Source: Streptomyces sclerotialus (GTDB lineage Bacteria; Actinomycetota; Actinomycetes; Streptomycetales; Streptomycetaceae). Taken from it: a stretch of 64,000 nucleotides of DNA. A model generated the notes under the pieces. The model saw only the letters and a program-made list of their open reading frames with translations, did not search any database and was not told the DNA's origin. The first letter of the stretch is position 1. Every line of letters begins with the position of its first letter. The translations under genes were made by a program, and so were the position numbers. Positions 45,443 to 54,448 of this stretch are shown in pieces. The stretch spans positions 1 through 64,000 of the forward strand of contig JODX01000030.1 of the NCBI GenBank assembly GCA_000719105.1, read 5' to 3'.

Positions 45443-46447
45443 TCAGATCACCTTCAGTCGCACCAGCATCCCGAGTGTCAGTGCCCCCGGCAGCAGCGGC
45501 AGCCACACCGTGATGATCCGGTACGCCAGCACCACCGCCGTCGCCACGGCCGCCGGGCCGCCGGCCGCCACCAGTGCGACGACCAGCGCGGCCTCCACCG
45601 AACCGAGGCCGCCCGGGGTGGGCACCAGCGCGGCCGCGGCCGTGGCGGCGAGATACGCGACGGCCATGTACGGCACGGACACGCCGAGGTCGAGCGCCAG
45701 CCCCACCGCGACCAGTCCGCCCGCCTGGAGCAGCGGGAAGGCGAAGGAGCCGCCCCAGAGGGCGAGCGCCCTGGCCGGCCGGGCGTGCACCGAGCGGGCC
45801 TCGCCCAGTGCAGTGCGCAGGAACGACCGTACGGCTGTACGCACCCGCCGCACCGTCATGAGGACCGCCGCCGCGGCGCACACCACCGCGCCCGCCGCGA
45901 GCAGCAGGGTGCCGACGGCCGCGCCCGGAACGACGTCACCGAGCCGGAGCGCGCCCGGGAACGCGGCCAGCAGCGCCAGCAACAGGGTCACCCGGGCCAC
46001 CGACTCCGCCAGCAGATAGAGCGCGAGCGCGGAGGACGCGGTCCCCAGCGGCACCCCGCACACCGTCATGAAGCGCAGGTTCACCGCGGTCGCGCCCAGC
46101 CCGGTGGGCAGCAGGTGGTTGGCCGCGCCCGCCGCGAACTGCGTCGCGAGCAGTCTCCGCGCGGGCAGCCGCCCGACGAGCGCGCCCTGCCGGACGCACG
46201 CCGCCGCGACCCAGGTCAGACAGGTCGTCCCGACGGCGGCCGCCAGCCACGGCCACTCGGCCGTGCCCAGGTGCCGGAAGCCCTCGGCGAGTACGGCACG
46301 GTGGCGTACGGCGACCACGGTGACCAGCAGGAGCGGCAGCAGGCACAGGAGGCGCCGGACCGGGACGCGTGAAAGGCGCGCGGTGCGCGCGGTGCGCTCG
46401 ATGCGGCCGGGGTGCCGCTCGGTGAGTCGTACGGCTGTCACATCCAC
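45443..46447 (-). CDS. Lysylphosphatidylglycerol synthase-type (UPF0104) integral membrane protein
   Basis: 334 aa from GTG 46447 (GTG 46441 also possible). About eight membrane helices. Family signature: NHLLPTGLGATAVNLRFM and LVPTPGGLGSVEAALVVALVAAG, as in the membrane part of MprF/AglD-like proteins. The aminoacyltransferase domain of true MprF is absent, so it may be a lipid flippase or glycosyl-related protein. Divergent from the ABC exporter. Confidence 0.85.
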   Translation of the reverse strand: MDVTAVRLTERHPGRIERTARTARLSRVPVRRLLCLLPLLLVTVVAVRHRAVLAEGFRHLGTAEWPWLAAAVGTTCLTWVAAACVRQGALVGRLPARRLLATQFAAGAANHLLPTGLGATAVNLRFMTVCGVPLGTASSALALYLLAESVARVTLLLALLAAFPGALRLGDVVPGAAVGTLLLAAGAVVCAAAAVLMTVRRVRTAVRSFLRTALGEARSVHARPARALALWGGSFAFPLLQAGGLVAVGLALDLGVSVPYMAVAYLAATAAAALVPTPGGLGSVEAALVVALVAAGGPAAVATAVVLAYRIITVWLPLLPGALTLGMLVRLKVI

Positions 46448-46562
46448 AGAGGTTGGACGCGCCGCCGCAACGGCGGGTTGCGGGCGCCGGGGCAGCAGTT
46501 GACGTGCCGGACAAGGGGAGACGGCGAGAAACGGCGGCGGGCGGCGCACGGGCGCAACTTCC

Positions 46563-46593
46563 TTGACCTCGAGGTCGCTTGAGGTTCTACCGT
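46563..46593 (+). promoter_or_regulatory. MerR-type promoter with 19-bp spacer
   Basis: TTGACC (46563-46568), a 19-bp spacer, TACCGT (46588-46593). Inside the spacer region the inverted repeat ACCTC-N10-GAGGT (46566-46585) is centred between the two elements. MerR-family activators work on exactly such over-long spacers by twisting the DNA. The ATG at 46601 lies only 7 bp after the -10, so the transcript is probably leaderless. Confidence 0.65.
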
Positions 46594-46600
46594 CCTGGGC

Positions 46601-48472
46601 ATGAGCATGGAAACCACCGCCTGGACCCAGCTGTACAGCGTCATGCACGCCCGAGAGGGCCGGCCGCCGGCCCGCGCGACGCTGCGCCGGGTCGCCGTCT
46701 TCGCCCGCCCCCACCGCCGTCGTATCGCGCAGTTCGTCCTGCTGAGCGTGGTGACCGCGCTCCTCGCCGTCGCGACGCCCGTCCTCGCGGGCGGTGTCGT
46801 GGACGCCATCGTCTCGGGCGACGACGCCTCGCACGTCGTACGCCTCGCCGTGCTGATTGCCCTGATCGCGCTCGCCGAGGCGGCCTTCGGTCTGCTCGGT
46901 CGGTGGCTGTCGGCGACGCTCGGCGAGGGGCTCATCCTCGATCTGCGGACGGCTGTGTTCGATCATGTGCAGCGCATGCCGGTCGCGTTCTTCACGCGTA
47001 CCCGTACGGGAGCACTCGTCAGCCGTCTCAACAACGATGTGATCGGCGCGCAGCGGGCCTTCAGCAACACGCTCTCCGGAGTGGTGAGCAACCTGGTCAC
47101 CCTGGTGCTCACGGGCGCGGTCATGTTCACCCTGTCCTGGCAGATCACCCTGCTCGCGCTCGCCCTGCTGCCGGTGTTCGTGGTGCCCGCCCGCCGGATG
47201 GGGCGCCGGATGGCCGGGCTCCAGCGGGAGGCCGCGGACCTGAACGCGGCCATGGGCACCCGGATGACGGAGCGCTTCTCGGCGCCCGGCGCCACGCTGG
47301 TCAAGCTGTTCGGGCGGCCGGAGGAGGAGTCGGCGGAGTTCGCGGGGCGGGCCCGGCGGGTGCGGGACATCGGCGTACGCACCGCGATGGCGCAGTCGGC
47401 GTTCATCACGGCCCTCACGCTGGTCTCCGCCCTGGCCCTCGCCCTGGTCTACGGCCTCGGCGGCTGGTACGCCCTGCGCGGCGGCCTCGAACCCGGCGCC
47501 GTCGTGGCGCTCGCTCTGCTGCTGACCCGCCTCTACGCGCCGCTCACCGCGCTGGCCGGGGCGCGTGTGGAGATCATGAGCGCGCTGGTCAGCTTCGAGC
47601 GCGTCTTCGAGGTGCTGGACCTCAAGCCGCTGATCGAGGAGCAGCCGGACGCCCGCGAGGTGCCCGACGGGCCGGTCTCCGTCGAGTTCGACGACGTCCG
47701 CTTCGGCTACCCCTCGGCCGACAAGGTCTCCCTCGCCTCCCTGGAGGAGGTGGCCGCCCTCGACACCCGGGGCGGCGCCGAGGTGCTGCACGGCGTCTCC
47801 TTCCGCGCCGAACCGGGACAGACCGTCGCGCTCGTCGGCTCCTCCGGCGCCGGCAAGTCGACCGTGGCGCAGCTCCTGCCCCGGCTGTACGACACGGACA
47901 CGGGCACCGTGCGGATCGGCGGCGTCGACGTGCGCGAGCTGAGCGCCGAGTCCCTGCGCGCGACGCTCGGCATGGTCACCCAGGACGGGCACCTCTTCCA
48001 CGACACGGTCCGCGCCAACCTGCTGCTCGCCCGCCCGGACGCCACGGACGACGACCTCTGGGACGTACTCCGCCGCGCCCGCCTCGACGCGCTCGTCCGC
48101 TCCCTGCCCGACGGCCTCGACACCGTGGTCGGCGAACGCGGCTACCGGCTCTCCGGCGGCGAACGCCAGCGCATGACCATCGCCCGGCTGCTCCTCGCCC
48201 GCCAGCGCGTCGTCATCCTCGACGAGGCCACCGCCCACCTGGACAACACCTCCGAGGCCGCCGTCCAGGAGGCGCTCGCGGAGGCCCTGGAGGGACGTAC
48301 GGCCGTGGTGATCGCCCACCGGCTGTCCACGGTCCGGGCGGCCGACCTGATCCTGGTGGTCGAGGCCGGCCGCATCGTGGAGCGCGGCACGCACGAGGAA
48401 CTGCTCGCGGCGGGCGGGCGGTACGCGGAGCTGTACCGGACGCAGTTCAAGAGTGTCGCGGCCGCGGCCTAG
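46601..48472 (+). CDS. ABC exporter (fused permease-ATPase)
   Basis: 623 aa half-transporter: six membrane helices in ~40-320, then the ATPase with Walker A GSSGAGKST (413-421), signature LSGGERQRM, Walker B VVILDEATAHLD and H-loop AHRLST. Works as a homodimer exporting lipid or drug. An insertion between the first strand and the Walker A region (DKVSLASLEEVAALDTRGGAE) is slightly long. No Shine-Dalgarno; the MerR-type promoter points to induction by a small toxic compound. No merR gene lies in the window. Confidence 0.92.
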   Translation: MSMETTAWTQLYSVMHAREGRPPARATLRRVAVFARPHRRRIAQFVLLSVVTALLAVATPVLAGGVVDAIVSGDDASHVVRLAVLIALIALAEAAFGLLGRWLSATLGEGLILDLRTAVFDHVQRMPVAFFTRTRTGALVSRLNNDVIGAQRAFSNTLSGVVSNLVTLVLTGAVMFTLSWQITLLALALLPVFVVPARRMGRRMAGLQREAADLNAAMGTRMTERFSAPGATLVKLFGRPEEESAEFAGRARRVRDIGVRTAMAQSAFITALTLVSALALALVYGLGGWYALRGGLEPGAVVALALLLTRLYAPLTALAGARVEIMSALVSFERVFEVLDLKPLIEEQPDAREVPDGPVSVEFDDVRFGYPSADKVSLASLEEVAALDTRGGAEVLHGVSFRAEPGQTVALVGSSGAGKSTVAQLLPRLYDTDTGTVRIGGVDVRELSAESLRATLGMVTQDGHLFHDTVRANLLLARPDATDDDLWDVLRRARLDALVRSLPDGLDTVVGERGYRLSGGERQRMTIARLLLARQRVVILDEATAHLDNTSEAAVQEALAEALEGRTAVVIAHRLSTVRAADLILVVEAGRIVERGTHEELLAAGGRYAELYRTQFKSVAAAA

Positions 48473-48555
48473 CGGCGGCGCCCGCGGGAAGCCGCAGGTG
48501 CAAGCCGGGGGAGAGCCGCACGTGTAAGCGGTGGGGGAGCGGATATGCGCGGGGA

Positions 48556-49080
48556 ATGAGCAGTTACCTGGAGAGGGGCTCGGCGGCTCAGGACGCCTTC
48601 GCGTCGCCCGCCGCGGGCCGGGGCGTGCCGCCGGCCGGCCGGGGCGGCGGGGCGGTCCAGCCGCTGCAGCCCACGCGGACCGGAGAGGGCAGCCTGGCCC
48701 ATGTGGTGGAGACGCTGCTGGACAAGGGACTCGTCCTCAACGCCGACATCATGGTCTCCGTCGCCGGGGTCGAACTGCTGGGCATCCGGCTGCGCGCGGC
48801 ACTGGCCTCCTTCGAGACGGCCGCCCGGTACGGACTGGAGTTCCCGGCGGGCACGGACGTGGAGACCGCGGCCTGGCGGCAGGCGCGCGAGGAGAAGGAG
48901 ACGTGCCCGGAGTGCGGCAAGCGCGTGCCCGTCGAGCAGCTGCTGAGCCAGTGGTGCCCGTGGTGCGGCTGGCGCAGCGCACAGGCCCGGCTGGAGCAGG
49001 GTTCCTCCGCCGGTCTCCCTGCCGGTACCGGTACCCGCACCACGGAGGAAGACGGCGAGGCGTCCCGGCATGACGGCTGA
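48556..49080 (+). CDS. GvpJ/GvpA-like gas-vesicle protein with C-terminal zinc ribbon
   Basis: 174 aa. Residues ~45-100 are a gas-vesicle A/J/M domain (VVETLLDKGLVLNADIMVSVAGVELLGIRLRAALASFETAARYG). It is followed by a zinc ribbon CPECGKRVPVEQLLSQWCPWCGWR (two CxxC pairs), which is not part of ordinary GvpJ. The first 40 and last 30 residues are disordered. First gene of a four-gene operon; overlaps the next by 11 bp. The ribbon suggests binding to a partner rather than packing into the shell. Confidence 0.85.
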   Translation: MSSYLERGSAAQDAFASPAAGRGVPPAGRGGGAVQPLQPTRTGEGSLAHVVETLLDKGLVLNADIMVSVAGVELLGIRLRAALASFETAARYGLEFPAGTDVETAAWRQAREEKETCPECGKRVPVEQLLSQWCPWCGWRSAQARLEQGSSAGLPAGTGTRTTEEDGEASRHDG

Positions 49081-50017
49081 CCAGGGGCCGCTGCGGCCGA
49101 CGAGAGACCCCAGGGTGACCCTGGACGACCTGGTGGAGGTGCTGCTCAACAAGGGCGCGGTCCTGCACCTCGACCTCATCGTCGCCGTGGCCGACATCCC
49201 GCTGATCGGCGTCAACATCCGCGCGGCCCTCGCGGGGATGGAGACGATGCTGGAGTTCGGCATGATGCGCAACTGGGACGAGGCGACCCGTGCCTGGGCC
49301 GAACGGTCCGCCCGCCGCCGCGGCATCGACCTGCGGGAGGGCGAGAGCGCCGTCTGCCGGATGAGCGGCGGCCATCTGCTGACCGGAGGCGTCTACACCG
49401 GCTGGCGGCCCGGCACCGTCCACCTGACCGACCGGCGGCTGGTCGTCCAGCGCGACGAGCCCAGGGAGATCCTGTGGCAGGCCGAGCTCGGGGACGTCCG
49501 GGCCGTCCGCCTGGAGCCGGAGCGCACGGTCGGCGGCGAGGAGCGGCTGCGGCTGCGGGTGGCGCTGGCCGACGGGACGGAGGAGCTGCTGTCGGCGCAG
49601 GAGCCCGAGAAGCTGCACGCACGGCTCACCGAGGCGTGCGCCGGCCGGCTCGACGCGGCCTTCCCGTTCACGCCGGCCGTCGAGGAGGAGCGGCTCCTCG
49701 AAGGGCACCTGTGGTTCCACGAGCCGCGCCGCGGCGGGCCGCTGTGGCGCGGCGGGCAGGGACGGCTCATCGGGTCCGCACTGGTCTGGAAGTCTCCCGT
49801 GGACTCCCGGCCCGCCCTGGTCGTCCGTACCGCGGACATCACCGCCGTGGAGTGGTCGGCCGAGCGCAGTCCCACCGGGGACGGCGGCGTCTTCACCCTC
49901 CGCACCGCGGACGGAGGCGAAGTGCGGCTGGCGGCCGGCGACCCTGAGACCTGGATGCGGAAGCTGGACGTGTCCCGGCCGTCGCTGCCGCATCCGCTGC
50001 CGCTGAAGACCGGATGA
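49070..50017 (+). CDS. GvpJ/M-like domain fused to PH-like domains
   Basis: 315 aa from ATG 49070. N-terminal ~70 residues are a gas-vesicle domain (DDLVEVLLNKGAVLHLDLIVAVADIPLIGVNIRAALAGMETMLEFGMM). The rest (~90-310) reads as two bacterial PH/GRAM-like beta domains: a first around GVYTGWRPGTVHLTDRRLVVQRDEPREILWQAEL, a second around GHLWFHEPRRGGPLWRGGQGRLIGSALVWKS. This fusion is unusual for GvpJ/M (normally ~80-150 aa). A membrane- or partner-binding role is inferred. Confidence 0.8.
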   Translation: MTADQGPLRPTRDPRVTLDDLVEVLLNKGAVLHLDLIVAVADIPLIGVNIRAALAGMETMLEFGMMRNWDEATRAWAERSARRRGIDLREGESAVCRMSGGHLLTGGVYTGWRPGTVHLTDRRLVVQRDEPREILWQAELGDVRAVRLEPERTVGGEERLRLRVALADGTEELLSAQEPEKLHARLTEACAGRLDAAFPFTPAVEEERLLEGHLWFHEPRRGGPLWRGGQGRLIGSALVWKSPVDSRPALVVRTADITAVEWSAERSPTGDGGVFTLRTADGGEVRLAAGDPETWMRKLDVSRPSLPHPLPLKTG

Positions 50018-50069
50018 CCGCGCAGACGGAACCGGACGACCGCGCGGAACAGACAGGAGGTACGGGGAC

Positions 50070-50384
50070 ATGCCCTTGACCGTCGACGAGAAGAGCCTCA
50101 AGCACGGAGTGCTGTCGCTCGTGCTCACCCTGACCGAGGTCATCCAGGAGGCTCTCGAACGCCAGGCCCTGCGCCGCATCAACGGCGGCGACCTCACCCT
50201 GGAGGAGAGCGAACGCCTCGCGGACGCCCTGCTGGAACTGGACGAGGCACTGGAGCAGATCAAGGAGGACCACGGCATCACCACGTCCGTCGCCGATCTG
50301 CACCGGGGCCTGGACGAGGTGGTCGACGACGTCGTCGACAAACTGATCAACCCGCAGCGCTGGGCGGAGGAGGCCGGGCAATGA
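50070..50384 (+). CDS. gvpK: Gas-vesicle protein GvpK
   Basis: 104 aa with an AGGAGG site upstream. Recognisable GvpK: LKHGVLSLVLTLTEVIQEALERQALRRINGGDLTLEESERLADALLELDEALEQIK. GvpK is needed for vesicle assembly but its exact role is unsettled. Stop overlaps the next start (ATGA). Confidence 0.92.
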   Translation: MPLTVDEKSLKHGVLSLVLTLTEVIQEALERQALRRINGGDLTLEESERLADALLELDEALEQIKEDHGITTSVADLHRGLDEVVDDVVDKLINPQRWAEEAGQ

Positions 50385-51211
50385 GCGAGCACGGCGCGCT
50401 GTACGTGTACGCGCTGCTACCCGACCGTGAGGGTGCCGCCGACGGGGTGACCGGCCTCGACGGACGGCCCGTACGGCTGCTGTCCGTGCCCGGCACCGGT
50501 GTCGCCGCGCTGGTCCACGACGCCGAGGCGGCCCCGTACCAGGGCGACGACGAGCAGGTGCGCCGCTGGGTGGGCGAGCAGAGCCGGGCCGTCACCGCCG
50601 TGTGGGAGCGCACCGGCAGTCTGCTGCCCACCACCTTCAACGTCCTGGTCGCGGGCGGCGGTCCGGACGCGGACGGGACCGGCGAGGAGCGGACGGCCGA
50701 GCAGCGCCTGACGGACTGGGTCACCGAGCAGGCGCCGAGGATCACCGAACAGCTCGGCTCCCTGGCCGGCCGGTGCGAACTGCGCGTCGAGGTCACCCTG
50801 GACCGGACGGCCGTGTCCGCGCCGGACACGACCGGCGCGGACACGGGCGTAGGGAACAGCCGATCGGCCGGAATGCGCCGGCTGCTCGCCAAGCAGCAGG
50901 AGAACAACAGCCGGCAGCGGGCCGAGCAGCTCGCCGACTCCCTCCACGCCGGCCTGCGGCGACGGCTGCTGTCCGTCGCCGAGGAACTGCGTGACCGGGG
51001 CCGCGCCCACCGCGCCCCGCAGGAGACCGACGTGCTGTCCGCGGCGCTGCTCGTGCGCGGGGACGACATCGACGCCGTGGGCACCGTGCTGAGCGAACTC
51101 CAGGCGGAGCAGCCCGCCGTCCGCATCCGCTTCCTGGGTCCGTGGCCGCCGTACTCCTTCGCCGAGATCCCCGAGGGGCACGGCTCACCCGCCGCTCGCC
51201 AGGGACGCTGA
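50381..51211 (+). CDS. Gas-vesicle protein GvpF/GvpL family
   Basis: 276 aa. YVYALLPD at the start, VAALVHDAEAAPY, PTTFNVLVAG, ELRVEVTLDR and RIRFLGPWPPYSFAEI at the end are family marks. GvpF/L proteins bind GvpA during nucleation of vesicles. Here no gvpA, gvpN, gvpG or gvpO is nearby, so its partner is probably one of the two A/J-like proteins of this operon, or products of another locus. Confidence 0.9.
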   Translation: MSEHGALYVYALLPDREGAADGVTGLDGRPVRLLSVPGTGVAALVHDAEAAPYQGDDEQVRRWVGEQSRAVTAVWERTGSLLPTTFNVLVAGGGPDADGTGEERTAEQRLTDWVTEQAPRITEQLGSLAGRCELRVEVTLDRTAVSAPDTTGADTGVGNSRSAGMRRLLAKQQENNSRQRAEQLADSLHAGLRRRLLSVAEELRDRGRAHRAPQETDVLSAALLVRGDDIDAVGTVLSELQAEQPAVRIRFLGPWPPYSFAEIPEGHGSPAARQGR

Positions 51212-51243
51212 GGGCCCGGGCGACTGCCGGCACACGTCCCGTT

Positions 51244-51873
51244 TCAAACGCGCACGGGCGCGTCGGTGCGGGCGGCGATGTCCGCGGCGGTGACACCCGG
51301 GGCGGTTTCCATGAGCACCAGGCCCTCGTCGGTGACGTCGAGGACGCCCAGGTCGGTGATGACACGGTGCACGCACCGCTCGCCGGTGAGGGGCAGGGTG
51401 CACTTCTCGACGATCTTGGGGCTGCCGTCCTTGGCGGTGTGCTCCATCAGGACGACGACGCGGCGGGCGCCGTGCACGAGATCCATGGCGCCGCCCATGC
51501 CCTTGACCATCTTGCCGGGGATCATCCAGTTGGCCAGGTCTCCGGCGGCCGACACCTGCATGGCGCCCAGGACCGCGGTGTCGATGTGGCCGCCGCGGAT
51601 CATGCCGAAGGAGAGCGCGGAGTCGAAGAAGGACGCACCGGGCAGCACGGTGACGGTCTCCTTGCCGGCGTTGATCAGGTCGGGGTCGACCTCGTGCTCG
51701 TACGGGTACGGGCCGGTGCCCAGGATGCCGTTCTCGGAGTGGAGGACGACGTGGACGCCCGGGGGAAGGTGGCCGGGGATGAGGGTGGGCAGGCCGATGC
51801 CGAGGTTGACGTAGGAGCCGTCGGTGAGTTCGGCGGCGGCACGGGCGGCCATCTGGTCGCGGGTCCAGGCCAT
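51244..51873 (-). CDS. 3-oxoacid CoA-transferase subunit B
   Basis: 209 aa. Catalytic Glu in [23 protein letters not shown] and [19 protein letters not shown] identify the B subunit. With subunit A it moves CoA from succinyl-CoA to acetoacetate or 3-oxoadipate, so an oxoacid is probably an end product of this operon. One-base overlap with subunit A. Confidence 0.93.
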   Translation of the reverse strand: MAWTRDQMAARAAAELTDGSYVNLGIGLPTLIPGHLPPGVHVVLHSENGILGTGPYPYEHEVDPDLINAGKETVTVLPGASFFDSALSFGMIRGGHIDTAVLGAMQVSAAGDLANWMIPGKMVKGMGGAMDLVHGARRVVVLMEHTAKDGSPKIVEKCTLPLTGERCVHRVITDLGVLDVTDEGLVLMETAPGVTAADIAARTDAPVRV

Positions 51874-52628
51874 CAGGAACGTACCGTCCTCTTCTCGATC
51901 TGCTTGTCGGCGGTCTGCTCGGCGGTCAGCTGTACGACCCGCTGCACGTAGATGCCGGGCAGGTGCACCTCCTCCGGGCTCAGCTCACCCGGCTCGACGA
52001 GTTCCTCGACCTCGGCGATCGTGACGCGGCCCGCCATCGCTGCCAGGGGGTTGAAGTTGGCGGCGGCGCGGCGGAACACCAGGTTGCCGTGCCGGTCGCC
52101 GCGCCAGGCCCGGACGAGCGCGAAGTCGGTGGTGATGCCGTGCTCCAGGACATACGGACGGTCCGCGAAGACGCGGGTCTCCTTCGGCGGGGATGCGACG
52201 GCGACCGATCCGTCGGACGCGTACCGCCACGGCAGACCCCCGTGCGCCACCTGGGTGCCGACACCCGCCGGGGTGTAGAAGGCGGGGATGCCCGCGCCGC
52301 CGGCCCGCAGCCGTTCGGCGAGGGTGCCCTGCGGGGTCAGCTCCACCTCCAGCTCGCCGCCGAGGTACTGGCGGGCGAACTCCTTGTTCTCGCCCACGTA
52401 GGAGCCGGTGACGCGGGCGATGCGGCCGGCGGCGAGCAGCACGCCGAGGCCGCGGCCGTCGACGCCGCAGTTGTTGGAGACGACCTCCAGGCCGGTGGCG
52501 CCCTGCGCGTGGAGGGCGTCGATGAGGACGTCCGGGATGCCGGAGAGGCCGAAGCCGCCGACGGCGAGCGAGGCGCCGTCGGGGATGTCGGCGACCGCCT
52601 CGGCGGCACTGCCGATGACCTTGTTCAC
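51873..52628 (-). CDS. 3-oxoacid CoA-transferase subunit A
   Basis: 251 aa from GTG 52628. [32 protein letters not shown] is the family start and [20 protein letters not shown] the typical later block. Overlaps the SDR gene by 4 bp (GTGA) and the B subunit by 1 bp. Confidence 0.93.
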   Translation of the reverse strand: MNKVIGSAAEAVADIPDGASLAVGGFGLSGIPDVLIDALHAQGATGLEVVSNNCGVDGRGLGVLLAAGRIARVTGSYVGENKEFARQYLGGELEVELTPQGTLAERLRAGGAGIPAFYTPAGVGTQVAHGGLPWRYASDGSVAVASPPKETRVFADRPYVLEHGITTDFALVRAWRGDRHGNLVFRRAAANFNPLAAMAGRVTIAEVEELVEPGELSPEEVHLPGIYVQRVVQLTAEQTADKQIEKRTVRS

Positions 52629-53377
52629 GGTGCAGCGGGTCCTTTCATGGCGTCGGAGACGGACTTCATGCCGCCGTGCGCGGTGAGGCCGCCGTCGACC
52701 GGGATCTCGGCGCCGGTGATGAAGGACGCCTCGGCGGAGAGCAGGAAGACGACGAGCGGGGTGATCTCGTCGACGGTGCCGACGCGTCCGAGCGGCGTCT
52801 CGCGGATGTTCGCCGCGCGGAACGCCGGGGCGGCCGAGGCCGTCATCTCGGTCTCGATGAAGCCGGGGTGAATGGTGTTGACCCGGATGCCGTGCGGGCC
52901 GAGTTCCATGGCGGCGGTCCGGGACAGGCCCCGCAGCGCCCACTTGCTCGCGGTGTAGGCGACCGGGTAGTGGGCGGTGAGCGCGGCGGCGGACCCCACG
53001 TTGACGATCGACGCGCCTGGCGGCATCAGCGGGACGAGATGCTGGATGCCGAGCAGCGGACCGGTCACGTTGACCGCGTGCACCCGTGCCATGTCCTCGG
53101 CCGTCACGTCGTCGATCCGCGCCCGCCAGGTGACGCCCGCGTTGTTGACCAGACCGTCGACCCGCCCGTACGTCTCGCGCAGTTCGGCGGCGAGCCGGGC
53201 CCAGTCCTGCGCGCTGGTGACGTCCAGCCGGCGGCAGCCGGGCGCCTCGGTCACATCGGTGGCGACGACGTGCGCGCCCTCCCGGGCCAGCGCCTCGGCC
53301 TCGGCGGCGCCCTGGCCGCGGGCCGCACCGGTGACCACGACGACCTTGCCCGGCAGCCGCCCGGGTCCGTCGCTCAC
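52625..53377 (-). CDS. Short-chain dehydrogenase/reductase
   Basis: 250 aa from GTG 53377. NAD(P)-binding TGAARGQGAAEA, NNAG, catalytic Ser-Tyr-Lys as VGSAAALTAHYPVAYTASKWAL. Classical SDR oxidising or reducing an alcohol/ketone intermediate of the pathway. Coupled by 4-bp overlaps to both neighbours. Confidence 0.92.
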   Translation of the reverse strand: MSDGPGRLPGKVVVVTGAARGQGAAEAEALAREGAHVVATDVTEAPGCRRLDVTSAQDWARLAAELRETYGRVDGLVNNAGVTWRARIDDVTAEDMARVHAVNVTGPLLGIQHLVPLMPPGASIVNVGSAAALTAHYPVAYTASKWALRGLSRTAAMELGPHGIRVNTIHPGFIETEMTASAAPAFRAANIRETPLGRVGTVDEITPLVVFLLSAEASFITGAEIPVDGGLTAHGGMKSVSDAMKGPAAP

Positions 53378-54345
53378 GGCCGTTCCCGGGAGCGGCGCCG
53401 TCCGGCGGGAAGCGGTACGGGCTCGGGGCCGGGCACCACCATGTTGGAGACCGTGCCGATCCCCTCCACGGTGAGCGTGACCGTGTCGCCGGGCCTCAGC
53501 GGTGGCGGACTCTGCTCCCCGCGCACACCCCACAGCTCGGCCAGGCAGCCGCCGTTGCCGCAGGTGCCGGAGCCGAGCACGTCGCCCGGGACGACCCGGG
53601 TGCCGCGGGAGGCGTAGGCGACCATCTCCTCGAAGGTCCAGCTCATGTTGGACAGCAGGTCCCGGCCCACCACCTCGCCGTTGACCTCGGCGGTCAGGGC
53701 CAGGCGCAGGAAGCCCTCGTCGTCGCGGTACCGCTCCAGCTCGTCGGCGGTGACCAGGTACGGGCCGAGGGTGGTGGCGGTGTCCTTGCCCTTGCAGGGG
53801 CCCAGGCCGACCTTCATCTCGGCGGACTGGAGGTCGCGGGCGGACCAGTCGTTGAAGACGGTGTACCCGATGATGTGGTCGCGGGCCTGTTCGGGTGTGA
53901 GGTCGCGGCCCTCGCGGCCGATGACGGCGGCGACCTCGAGCTCGAAGTCCAGCACGCCCGACCCCGGCGGTACGGGGATGTCGTCGTGGGGGCCGAAGAC
54001 GGCGTGCGGGTTGGTGAAGTAGAAGGTCGGGGCGGCGTACCACCGCTCGGGCACCCCGGCGGCGCCGTCCACGGAGCGGCGGACGCCCTCGACGTGCTCC
54101 TCGAAGGTGACGAAGTCCCGTACGGAGGCGGGCTGGAACGGAGGCAGCAGCCGCACCTGGGAGACGTGGGGGCCGGGCGGTACGTCGAGCGAGGCGGCGC
54201 CGGCCTCGAGGAGGGCCGCGAGCCCGTCGCCGGACGTGATCAGTTCGGTGAGCGAGCGGGTGCCCGGCAAGGGGTACAGGGTGCCGTCGTCGTCGACGAC
54301 GGCGACACGGTGCTGTTGCTGGTGTGCGTAGGCTGCGAAGCGCAT
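53374..54345 (-). CDS. Fumarylacetoacetate hydrolase-family protein (downstream copy)
   Basis: 323 aa. FAH fold: metal ligands in VLDFELEVAAVIG (Glu-x-Glu) and the Asp of NDWSARDLQ; catalytic region FVTFEEHVEG and GSGTCGNGG near the C-terminus. Hydrolyses a C-C bond in acylpyruvates or fumarylacetoacetate-like acids. Differs clearly from the second FAH gene of the operon (58486). Confidence 0.92.
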   Translation of the reverse strand: MRFAAYAHQQQHRVAVVDDDGTLYPLPGTRSLTELITSGDGLAALLEAGAASLDVPPGPHVSQVRLLPPFQPASVRDFVTFEEHVEGVRRSVDGAAGVPERWYAAPTFYFTNPHAVFGPHDDIPVPPGSGVLDFELEVAAVIGREGRDLTPEQARDHIIGYTVFNDWSARDLQSAEMKVGLGPCKGKDTATTLGPYLVTADELERYRDDEGFLRLALTAEVNGEVVGRDLLSNMSWTFEEMVAYASRGTRVVPGDVLGSGTCGNGGCLAELWGVRGEQSPPPLRPGDTVTLTVEGIGTVSNMVVPGPEPVPLPAGRRRSRERP

Positions 54346-54373
54346 GGGCGGCTCCTGGCGGGGCGGTGGGTGA

Positions 54374-54426
54374 CCGGGGGCGCGGCGGGGCAGTCAGGGC
54401 TGTTGACAGGAACGCCGCGCCCCCGG
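54374..54426 (-). terminator. Long stem-loop inside the operon
   Basis: Perfect 14-bp stem (CCGGGGGCGCGGCG / CGCCGCGCCCCCGG) with a 25-nt loop in the 103-bp gap between the dioxygenase and the downstream FAH genes, the only wide gap of the operon. Could attenuate or stabilise segments of the message. A TTGACA lies in the loop on the plus strand. Confidence 0.6.
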
Positions 54427-54448
54427 AGTCATGGCGGACTGGGGGGGA

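Noticed and set aside
45443..48394. One 983-codon minus frame that includes the flippase-like gene
   Set aside because: Only the last 334 codons (from 46447) have hydrophobic domain structure; the rest is opposite the ABC exporter.
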